In this document: one piece after another, positions 1 to 11,115 of the stretch
Position numbering within the stretch: the stretch's first letter is position 1
Layout of the letters: each line of letters opens with the position of its first letter
NCBI RefSeq assembly: GCF_933775445.1
Contig: NC_065875.1
Span: 15,017,001-15,081,000, forward strand
From: Argentina anserina
Lineage: Eukaryota > Streptophyta > Magnoliopsida > Rosales > Rosaceae
Length of the DNA: 64,000 nt
Reading direction: 5' to 3'
Notes under the pieces: generated by a model
What the model was told of the DNA's origin: nothing
What the model saw: the letters and a program-made list of their open reading frames with translations, nothing else
Databases searched by the model: none
Made by a program: the position numbers and the translations under genes

Positions 1-3000
1 ATCATATGTGCTGGGAGTCTCATGAACTGAACCATTAGGAGATGTCTCCGGAAGATTCAGATCAGTTTCTTGCAAGGGCTGATCTCTATGAAACATTAGA
101 GGGCTACGGAAAACTTCAATAACTTCATCCAGAGTCGGCTGATTGAGATGATATGCCGAAGGTTCACTATCTTCAAGCCTCAATTTACCCAGGCTCCCAA
201 AAGTTGAACTGAAATGAGGACACTCCAGGACATAAGCTGAAGAGGATGTTCCGGTAGCCAATCCCATCAACTGCCAATTGAAGATTCTACGAAAAATCGT
301 TGTCCACTTAGGCACAATGTAGCAGCAAGAGTCGTGGCACTCAAGTCGACAACTACTTTGTAGCATTACATGTGCCTCTTTTATAGCAAGTGCAAGTCCC
401 ATCATCTTCGAATCTGCAAGGTACCCCATCAAGCCATTTTCAAGTTCAACTCTCAGGCTTTCGATCTCCTTCCTTGCATTCGAACATCTGGGCAACCATG
501 AGATACTATTAGGAAAAGGGGGAAGTCTACAACTCCCTAGAGCTGAGATTAGTGGTTCTATTTTTGCCACTGAACTCCATCCTATGCTTGGCAAGCACCA
601 GTTCACCAGCTTGTGTTCTTCACTGAATTCCTCCAGCAAAGCAATCTCAGGGCAAGGCATGCAAGCAGGATTTGCTTCAGCAGCAGCAGCAGCAATTTCC
701 CTCTGTGACTGATCTAAAGCTTCATTGAAGGCTAGGATACAGTTATTTGGACCCACCTCATAATCTTTCATTTTCTCGAGTGCCTCCAATGAAGAATTCA
801 GGTATGTCAGAATCAATTCATGTGTTTTCACATGGTGAAGAATGGGTTGAAGAGGTGATTTACTTGCAAGCCATCTGAGTCCATCCCTCAGTCGGTTGTC
901 ACTATAGAACCCATCCAGTTGCTCTCTTTTCTGATTTTCTAGAAGAGAAACAATCCGAAAGCTGCTTATTTGGGACATATCCAAATCTTGGAGACCCATA
1001 TTCTCAACTATAATGGAGGAAGGATCTGTAACATCATTCTTGAATGAACCAGCTAGAATCAGAAGAGGTAAGCAGGAGCCATACGGTACTGACATCAGAA
1101 GGTTATTGAGCTGGACTTTTTGCAATTTCCAAGGGATGCTTCCTGATACAAGAAACAAAAGTGCACTTGTACCAGATACAGACTCAATCAGATTTTGACT
1201 GTTTGCATCCTTAACAACAGATAAACAGCAGGCCAGCTCTGAACCAGATTGGCCTTCAATCCATTTCTTCCATATCGACATGCCAGGCGATGAAACTAGG
1301 AGATCCTCGTCGTTGTTTTCCAAAGGCATGAGCTTTGAAAGCAACCAGGGTGCTGCTTCCAGGGCATGATTCCTTTGCCTGAGTTCATCATCTTCTATAC
1401 TGTTCATCTGAGAATATACAACAATTTTCCAGCACAGGCATCTGGCATCCTGGTTTCTTGTGCGTAGTGTATCTGCTATTACATCTGAAACATTAAGACT
1501 AGACCAGGACTGGCCTTGCTTTTGATGTCTCTCCCTCAAAATTCGATCAATGTCAAAGTCACCAGGCATGCACGGTGGCTACAAAAAAAGCATTGAAATT
1601 TTTAAAATCGTCATTTAGATTTCATAACAGTATATACATTATTTACTAAAAGGTCAAAAACCAAAGAAATCTTGTTGGTAAGGAGCCAATAGTAAAATAT
1701 GCACTTCACAACATATTCGGAAGACTTAAAACTAAAACGAATTTTCAGTTGAACAAAAGGAAGTCAACTGAAACCCTTTTATTAATATGTAAGTGACAAT
1801 TGTCCAATTGAGGCATTGAAAAAAAAATCACAATATAGCCGTCAAGTATATTATGTAAGTACCTAATTACAAGTTAGATAATCTACTTTACAAGTTACTA
1901 ACAAGTGAATTTGTGAAACACAATATACATTCTGTTGTTAAGCTATATTTCTTAGAACATAGAAAACCAAAATCTGCATATAAATGTATACAGGTTATAT
2001 TAATGTCAGATTATTTGAAGCCGCTTACAACTCTTTTCAGTTGAATTGGTGGTCCCAATGATAAAGAATTCAATGCAGCATTTGCAATCATCTGCTTTTG
2101 CTCTCGCAGTTGCCTAAACTTCACAGAGCGCCGCCTCCATAACCTAATGAGATAAGAAGTGGGAATGTAAATGGATATTATAACCACATTCTTAACATGC
2201 AAAAGACCACAAAAGCTAAAGTACCTAAAGATCAGCTTCAGTTTTGCCTCGGCAATTTCCTCCTGTCGATGATTTCCGTCCTGAGGAAGATCTGTAAGAT
2301 TCTCATTGTCCAAGTTATTAGACACAATTTGGCCTACTGAACATTCTTCCTCGTAACTATATGTACCAACTGGAGAATGCAGAGATGTTTTTGACACAAT
2401 CTGCAATGGTATTGCTTCCAAATCAGAATGCATGCTTTTCTCTGGAGAGTCACTGTAAAAAGCATCTTTGTTCGCCTTATCATTTAAACCAAATTTGTAA
2501 GGTTGGGGTTTATATGAGAGATCCCACGGGAAAGAAGAAACAGACACCATCTGATTATCATCTGTAGGGCAACGACCAACAGATGGCAAGTTAATCACTT
2601 GCTGCTTTACTCTGCTATCATTTAGGGACAAAGCTATTGGTGTTTGAATCATCTGCTGCTTTTGTCTGACATCTATTTGGGGGGAAAAAATTGCAGTTGG
2701 AATTATTTTCTGCCTTGGACTGGTATCTTTTGGGGATGAAACAACTTCATAATTGCGCATTTCTACATCAACTTCAAGGATGGGATTTACTACTGGAATA
2801 GATGGTTTATCCTGCACAAGACTTTTCCTTTCATCATATGAAGCAGTTTTTATTCCAATCTTGTTTGGTATAGTCAGCTGAATATCTTTTGAAGCTTCCA
2901 CAGGTAAGCATGCGACTTGACCAGAAGATAAAACATCCTTGATTATCGTCCTTGATTTTTTTGTGTCCACAAGTTTAGAACACTTTGTAGGATATTCTTC

Positions 3001-6000
3001 ATCGCCATTTAGAAATGAACCTTCCTTTACAATATATACTTCTTTATTGTACGATTTCATCTGGAATCCATGATATTCTGAAAGGCTTTCGATTTCCTCT
3101 TCCTAATTTCAATCATAAATGTGTAAGCATAAGAGAAGTAAAAAGTTTCTTTTTCTGAAGAGGGTGCAAATTACAATTTTCATGAATGATGGTACCTCCA
3201 CGGCTAGCCACTTGGCAACATCAGCAATAGGGAGACCTTGGTTATTCTGGAGACCTGCTTGTAGAGAAGCAAGTGCCAGAGTCCGTAACTGGTCCAAAAA
3301 AAAACAGAAATTGTTGTTAGTTGGATGTACCAAATTCTGATAAGGAAATCTTAATATTTATGCTTAATCAGAGACCTTTTGGTCAGACCTGTCTGCCACT
3401 TGGTTTTAGATTTAGTTCTCTGAACTCACGTGTGAGGGTCACTGGAGCCCCATATATACGAAGGAAAGCAGTGAAGGAGGGGGAGAAGTTTCGCAGTTAC
3501 CATTGGGTATATACATGTACACATCAAAGACACGCAAATAACCATACTTCAATTAAAACAATGATCAGAGCTCAATTCAAACTTTTCTTCGAAAAACATT
3601 TCATGTGAGCACAGTGTTTCATTTGAGACTACTTCCTTACTCCGATTTATAAACTATTAAGTACACACATTGTGCTGGCATAAAAAAATGCTTTGAAATT
3701 CAAATCCTTCAGATCCAAGACTGCAATAGAACCACCCCTATGAAACTTTTTTTTTCTTTACGATGTAACCCTAAAAATCTACACGTATTTATTTCTTATT
3801 TAAGTTTCAATTATGAGATTGTATAGGCTTGGTTGGAACCTGCAACTCAAAGCCCATAATTCTTCAAATAATAACTGAAATTCAAAATTCTCTTGAGCCC
3901 TTGACACTTCGAGACACATTGTTCATAGTTTTGTTTGTGCCATTTCTCTAAGATATCACATATATAACTAATTTCATGCATAAAAATGTGGTATTAAAGC
4001 GAAAATTCTTTAATTTTTTTTAATCATAGAAACACACGCAACATTGTCTACTTCTTTAAATTCTTTATAATTATTGATTACGAGGTCAAAGATCATATAG
4101 GTAACTGTGAAACAGAACCATAAACCACAAGCAGCAGCTATTTATACCTTTGCAAAATGAGCGTGCATCAAGCACGCTTGGAGATAAGTTGCTTTCCTTG
4201 AAAGTCGAAAGAAGGCAATGAAATTACCAGTTCTACATGCTCTGCAAGACAAAATTTGTTTAATATCTATATTATGATGGAAACCAAAACCAAAAGATAC
4301 ATTCAAAGTCAAGTTACCTTGCTACATCACGTGCAAATAGCACCTCTGAAGTTTGTCTTATTTCTGGAGTCATCTTTGCAAGATCAAGCGAGAGCTCAGC
4401 AGGTTCAACCTAAAAGTAAAACTTTGTTTCCATAAACAGCGACAAAACGAAAAACTGAATGACAGAGTGATAACTGCAGATCACTCACCATATGCCCAGG
4501 ATGCTTGTCCAGCTTGAGAAGCGCATAATAACCTCGAAATTCTTTTTCTGTAGGAATTTTTATTCCTTTCTTTCTGTGATCATCGTACAATTGGAACAAT
4601 TCTACCGATGTTTTATTCATCTGCTCAATATTGAGGTGAGCATCAAATCCTTCAGCAAACCCCTCTCCTCTTGAGTATTCGCACAATTCATGCATCGCAA
4701 TTATGTGAAGTCTTATCTGATATAAAATGTTTGACAATGAGCCATAATATTCAATCTTCAGATGATTGAACTGAGCTTTGGACAGATCACCAAAAAGATG
4801 CATATCTTTGAAACAACAATTCAAGAATAACTTCAGTTGCCAAGAAAATTTACTTGACATAGATAAATGGTTGATATGTTTATAAATTATGAAATGATTT
4901 GCACTCCATTATTTGCCTTTCACTTTTAACTACTCATAAGTGGAGTTAAATTGTTAAAGCATCATGAGAAGTGGAGTGATAAACTCTCTTTAGGTTATCA
5001 GAACAAAAACCAGAGGAGATATTAAGTAGCAATATTTAACAAGTCTCCAGAAAACCATCAAACGAGAAACTATGACGGATCTAACAAGCCCATAAGCAAC
5101 AATAATTGATGACGTAATTATGTTAATGAAAAGATAAATCGTTCAAGCATGAAAAAGTTCAGAAGATTCACCATTTGCTCCAACATATTAATAGCCTCTT
5201 GGTTAAAGATGTGTTGCATTCTTAGGTCCATTCGGATGGCCCGCATTCTGTCCCACAAAAAGTTATACATGCTAAGAAATCGATTACTGTAAGGTTTATC
5301 TAGTAAATTGAGCAAATAATCCATTGTCTTCTGCAGGATTGGCATCGGTCTTATCAGGTTTGCATCCCGCTCAGCTGTCCTGTTATACTGTATTCAGATT
5401 TATATTAGCATCTATGATCCATGATGTTAATATGGATTGATTTTTAAGGGACAAAAGGGAATGACCTCATTCATGTCAATCCTGTGCAATATATAAATAC
5501 CTTTTTAACAGCAAGGGACATGCTGGTTTGATTTCTATCCCCATCCACACGTTCATGCTGATCAAGGTCACCTTTCCTTTCTCGCTCTGCCCTTTCTGAA
5601 TCTGATATCAATGAAAATTCTAGGTCAGATACAAAGATTGCAACTCTCATACTATTCAAGCATAATCGAAGAAATCAAAAGATGTTACTATAAATAAACT
5701 GGTAGGCCCATTTAAGTTTTCTCATAGAAATTGAGTTCATACTAAACAATATACAACAAACTAAAAAAAGAGAGGAGGAGATAGCAACTAATCTGTGTAC
5801 ACCAAGAGAACAAATGCAAAATGAAACAAAACAAAGATGGAAAAGGAGATTATTGATAAGATAACCATCTCAAAGGTTTTATACAACACCTCCACCATAT
5901 CTCTGAGTTGTAGCAATACAAATATATTTTTTTAATTTCCTCATATGTTGATGTGACAATACTAATAGTATCTAGTATCTTGGCTGAAGGGCATACCTGG

Positions 6001-7746
6001 ACACATATCTGGGCATACACCAACAATGACACCAGATGATTCTACACCTTCGCTCTCGGATACAGAATTGCCATCAGTAACATCCCTCGGCAATTGAGTA
6101 GAACTATATGCAAGTGATCGGTTCCTCTCAACACTAGATAGTTCACTTTTAATCGCAGAAATCCCTTGCTCTACCATATCATTACCATTCTGTGGGCTTC
6201 TGTTTAACTCAACCTTGAAGCGGGCTAATCGCTTTGCTTTTGCTTGCATCTCTCTGAAAACATACATCAGAAGTTCAGAACGAAGTTAGAAAACCTCAAA
6301 CTTGAGTAAGCATGTAAGAATGTAACTAATGCCCCCTAAAATTTACCGTTCAGTATCATCTTGAGTGGCATATGAATTTCCCTCAGGAAGTAAAGGAGGC
6401 GACATCATTCTTTTGGCAACCGGTATAGCAGTCCAATTGTTAGCAGCAGCTTCAGAAAAGGAATTTTTTGGAGACTGCCGAGACTTTTGCTGAACCCGCG
6501 AATCGTGAGTACTGAAATTTGCACTTGAAGTGGCATTTGGCCGCATAGGAGATACAGAAGGCCTGAAAGGGAAGCAGATACCAGGATCAGGAATTAACTC
6601 GGATCCATTCTCCCTTGGATCGGATATGCTAATACCAACAAGAAAAGTCACATGTTTTTTCAGTTCATCCAGTTAGCGATCTCATTTCCCAACCCTGTAG
6701 CTAGCTGCTCTAACAAAAGATCCACTTAGTTATTATACATGTTTGCATTGACAAAGCCCTTTTTTACAAGAAACAGGTTCTAAAATGCCGTTCACTGTAT
6801 CTCCTTGGCCATTTCAGAAATACACCTTTTTCCCTGTTTGGCCTCCAGAACTACAAAAGTTCACCCCTACTGTAACTTGGGGTATCTCAAATATTATTGA
6901 TTACAATGATTAGGAGCTTTACAGTCGTTTATTAAGAACGAGACTTATCATGGATAACTTCATTATAGTAGGGTAGAAGTAGGAACCTAGCTCGTTTCAG
7001 GACTTGGACGTCATCATAGTTCACAGGAGTTCTTCTACCAGAGTCAAAAGGGCTGACAGAAGGTGATACTCGAGATGATTCTTGATAAGCCTGCAATCTG
7101 GCATGATCATCTATCAACTTTGGGGAACTATTCAGTTCAAAAGAGTAAAATACATACGTGTATGACAAACAACAGCCTACTTAAACAGAGATCAATAGTG
7201 ATAATGGGGGGGAGAAGAATAAAATTAAAACTGGCACAGGAAAATACAGCAACCATGTATACCAGTAGCAAGGGAAGAAACACGCATTTAAGGAAAAATG
7301 GTTCAAAGTACAGTTCTATCACTTCTATATTTTATGATGATCCCATAACAAAGTGCACGCAGGAAAATACATTAAAAGATAATAGATTTGGAGAAGTGCA
7401 GACAGGAAGATACATTTAAAGATAATAGATTTGAAGATTGTGTGGTGACTGTAGTCCACATATATTATGCTCACGTCAAGACTCAATCCAACTCAAAAGA
7501 TCAAAACTGTGAAATCACCCGATTGCTTGACACACTGATGATTTCCATAACAATGTGCAGACATGAAAACACATTAAAAGATCAATATAATTGAAGATAG
7601 TGTAGTCCACTACTCCACAAATAATATGCTCACATCAAGCCTCAACCCAAGTCTAAGTACCATGGATTGGTATTGTTAATTGAAAGCATGCAAAACATGA
7701 TCTCTCCACTCAAAAGATCAAAACTGTGAAATCACCAGATCACATG

Positions 7747-7779
<33 letters not shown>

Positions 7780-10675
7780 GAGCAGTACTTAGAACTTACC
7801 CTACAACTCCACCAGGATGATCAAAGTCCTCAACAGGATGATGGTTATAGGAGCCTGCGGGAGGTGATCGTGATTGTGGAGTAATCAAGTGACTGTACAT
7901 ATTAACAGAAAATCTTAGTGACCTTTGGATTAAACAAAGTAAAGGATCAAACATAATTGAACTTTGAACCCACCTTTCAACTCCACCAAAACAATCAAAA
8001 TCTTCAACAGGATGATGGTTATAAGATGATGAGGGAGGTGACTGTGATCTTGGAGGAACCAAGTGTCTGCACATATGTAGAGGAAAATCTGAGCCGTGAT
8101 TGCATTAAACAAATTAGAGCAGAACCTCGATACAACATAAAGTAGGGCAACTATTATGCACTTGATCAAAGTCTCGAACAAGAACAACCTCAGAGCACCA
8201 TACATGGTGGTGTTATGAAAGCACCCAAGAGGATACCCCATCCCCATGCAGAAGATTGATAATGTAAAAGTCACTAGCTCAGTTGACACTCACGGACAGA
8301 GCTGAAGTTAGATCTTAGAACTTACCCTTCATCTCCACCTACACGATTGAAATCCTGAACAGGCTGAGAGTTATATGAAGTCGAGGTAGGTGATTGAGTT
8401 CTTGGAGGAACTATATGACTGCAAATAGTTGAAACGAGAAAATGGTCATTGAAACTTAGTGGTTGTTGGAACAAGAAAGTACAGGTAGATCTAAAAATAA
8501 GCTAAAACTCAAAGATATAGTTCAGGAGCTTGTATTCATGGAAAATATTAAAAAGAAGTTGAAGAAAAATTCACTCCTATTGTGACACTAACCCTAATTG
8601 CCACATGATCACAAGAAGGTAGAAAATGCATATCATTAATGAACTGACAGAACAAATTCATCTTTAAAATTCATACACTGAGCCAAATCAAAAGTTGAGG
8701 TCATAATGCAGTTACAGATTCACAGTTAAGAAGGTATAGTGGACCAGTGAAGCAAAAAATAATGAAAAATCAGAAACATAATTAGACAACGAAAGGAAAA
8801 AAAAGGATTATATTGTGTGATACACTAATAGATAGAACATACCTTCTTGGGACACTTTGAGGAGAATTTCTGATATTTATATCTCTTGATACAAAGGGAG
8901 GGGATCTGTTCCCTCGCATGTCCTGGAACCTGGAAACCTTGGCTGTAACACTAGTGTCAGAATTACGAGAAACAACAAATGATGTGACGGCAGATGGCCT
9001 TTGATGAACCTTGGCATCATTATTTTTTGACAATGGTCTCTGAGCACCATTCCAACTAAGAAGAGGTTCAGGGGACCTGGCAGAAAAAGAAAAAATAAGT
9101 TACCAATATGAGTTTGACATTCATTAAGCATGAAGGCAAAAATGTAGAGAAAAGAAATGCAGATACGGTATCAAGGACCAATAATAAAAGGTATCTTGAT
9201 CTGACAAACTATTCCAAAGACAGCCTTTTAAGAGCCTGAGAACATGAGTTAGGCTAATATACATATATATGGCAGAATAAAAACAAAAGCATCTGAAAGA
9301 AGAGTGCAAACAGGGTAATCAAAAGCCCAAAGGCAATCTTAAGGTTCCTGAGGTGCCGCACAAAGGCACTTGCCAAGGTAAATAAAACAAATAAATTGGC
9401 GAAGTGATTTCTGTGTTGAAACTGCAAGCAAAATTTATATCTGTAGTTTCAAATTCAATCGGTATAAAGATATATATGATTGCAAATAACAAGCATTCTC
9501 TATAACTACCAGAATTCCATATTTAATTTCAAAAATCATCCAATAGGACGTTCATTTTTTTTTTTAAGGATTTCTGTTTCCCGCCAACTAAAAGATCTCA
9601 TGCCTCACTAGTCACCACTTCAACATCTACTAAAAAACAAAGTATAACAACCTTGTACATATTAAAAGACCAAAAATGTGCACATAAATGATAGCCCTTA
9701 GATTCTACATCACAGGAGTCAGGAGCTTTCCACAATCATGAATTACTCAGACCTTTTGTCCAGCACAGAAGAGTCACAAAATCAGGAGTGCAAGAAATTC
9801 TTTCCTCATCTCACTTTACGATCTCACCTTTTCTAATACACTATCAATAATGCATTCAATAGATGAAGGGAAACAAATCTAGTAAAGTATTACATCCAAC
9901 AACTCCAACAATCATATCGGAAGTTACAACATGCAATTATCGGAACAATGTACTCATTACAGATACTGACAATGGTCGTAATGCGTAACAACAAACATCT
10001 TTAAATCGGTAAACACAGCTCCATATATCCTTTGATTTCCCTAAAACAAAAGCAATCCATGGCAGCATTTCTACCAATAGCAATGCCTCAAAAACAACAT
10101 AACCACTGTAGAGAGGTAGACAAAGGGCTTCATTTACCTTTGCACTCCCCCTGCAGGTCGGTAAGAATTACTTGCACCAGGATGAGAACCTTGAAATACC
10201 AACTGCGGCGATCGGGGTTGCCCTAGAGCTTCAGGTTTACTGTGATCAAAATCAAGACCATCAACATTTCACCCAAAAAAAAACATATGAATTATACAAA
10301 GAACCCAACTATCAGCTAAAGCTTAAAGCAATGCTTGGTATTAAAAACTCAAACCTAAATTAATTGGGGCTTTGAGAAGTAACCCCTAAACCCTTAAACC
10401 CAAAATGCAGTAACTAAACAGATTCAATAGGCGCTCAAAGAGAATCGACAATTTAATATCTGAGATTATAATGGAGAAGGATGTAAAGATTGAAACTTTG
10501 AGGGGTGATCGGACCTGGGAGGAGGAGGAGATCGGAGAGGGGCGGAGTGGGGAAAAGGAGGGGCGGTCGTCGGAGGAGGAGGGCGGCGAATTCCGGTGCC
10601 GAATTGGACGGGGGTGGATTTTTCAGCGGCGGGTCCTATCTGACCCGTGAAGCTCGAGAACATGTTGGGGTTCAT
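1..10675 (-). CDS. SAC3B: SAC3 family protein B-like (SAC3/GANP/THP3 domain), 18 exons, 3' end beyond window
   Basis: Exons (minus order): 10675-10515, 10239-10138, 9076-8843, 8418-8326, 8066-7974, 7892-7800, 7097-6987, 6562-6347, 6253-5997, 5595-5501, 5387-5172, 4716-4489, 4409-4318, 4241-4148, 3288-3196, 3102-2225, 2143-2029, 1578 to beyond 1. All junctions are GT-AG and keep one frame for 1583 codons. The SAC3 hallmark VCPDMCPG ends the 6253 exon and is followed by the ERAERERKGDLD region. The helical SAC3 domain follows, with YNRTAERDANLIRP, FDAHLNIEQMNKTSVELF and KEFRGYYALLKLDKHPGHM. Family knowledge: this scaffold of the TREX-2 complex couples transcription to mRNA export at nuclear pores, so a nuclear role is expected. 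I chose the start at MNPNMFSSF because the codon track further upstream opens only with TTG. The last exon is still open at the window edge, and the length so far is near that of plant SAC3B. Exon phases support an intact gene. Confidence 0.93.
7352..7594. repeat. Three copies of a roughly 39-bp unit in a SAC3B intron
   Basis: Units near 7352, 7395 and 7555 share GTGCA(C/G)(G/A)CA.GAA.A.ACATT.AAAGAT followed by an ATAGATTTG-like end. The sequence after the second and third units is also repeated: TGTAGTCCAC, ATATGCTCAC.TCAAG, and CTCAAAAGATCAAAACTGTG. The whole block of roughly 190 bp therefore appears to be duplicated within the intron next to the triplicated exons. Confidence 0.6.
7747..7772. 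repeat. (AC)n microsatellite
   Basis: Uninterrupted AC dinucleotides, about 13 units, in the intron just beyond the third copy of the triplicated SAC3B exon. Confidence 0.9.
7800..8418 (-). repeat. Tandemly triplicated 93-bp exon inside the SAC3B-like gene
   Basis: Three successive exons (8418-8326, 8066-7974, 7892-7800) are each exactly 93 bp and the same phase, so each adds 31 residues. They encode related peptides: HIVPPRTQSPTSTSYNSQPV, HLVPPRSQSPPSSSYNHHPV and HLITPQSRSPPAGSYNHHPV, each followed by an E/QDF...GG segment. The second and third are closest to each other. The flanking intron sequence is also partly similar (acceptor ..GTGCAG/GTACAG, donor GTAAGT/GTGGGT), which fits duplication of an exon plus intron edges. 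They lie in the low-complexity Ser/Pro/Gln-rich region before the SAC3 domain. Confidence 0.85.
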
Positions 10676-10746
10676 GTTCGTTCTTTCTTCCTTCTCGAGT
10701 TGCTTTTTGAGCTTTTTGAAGCTGGAGAGTTTCAAAACTCGAAGAC

Positions 10747-10771
10747 GGGGGGGGGGGGGGGGGGGGGGGGG
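10747..10771 (+). other. Homopolymer of 25 G upstream of the SAC3B start codon
   Basis: 25 consecutive G on the plus strand (C on the sense strand of the SAC3B gene), about 72 bp upstream of its ATG at 10675. It falls in the likely 5' UTR or core promoter. Such a run can form G-quadruplexes, but it is also a place where sequencing and assembly often miscount. Confidence 0.9.
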
Positions 10772-10933
10772 CTAAAAACGGTGTCGTTTTGGGTTAAAAT
10801 CCCAATTTTGTGCATTAGGGGTTTAAAGGAGTCGGGTCGGTCCGATGTCTTTTATTGATCGGATATTAGAGGTAGGAAGTCTACATTTTTACGTTAGCGA
10901 GGTGGAGAAATAAACTAAACTCGGATCAAATAT

Positions 10934-11115
10934 TGTTCCCGGGAGAATTACTATTTTACTCTTGTGTGTCTTAGCCTAATAGGTTTCCTGTTAGGAGATA
11001 GATTAGCATCTCCGTAATAGATTAGGACTCTGAATCCTACGGGATTGTGGTTTTGTAATGCCTTTATATAGGCCCCCTTATCATTCAATAATACACAATT
11101 TTTCAGTCTGAAACA
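10934..11115 (+). repeat. 5' LTR of the old Copia element
   Basis: Starts TG and ends CA. Matches the two halves of the 3' LTR at 17139-17224 and 17886-17990 almost base for base. Contains TTTATATAGGCCCCC, a likely TATA region, about 40 bp before a CATTCAATAATACACAA stretch. Confidence 0.85.
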
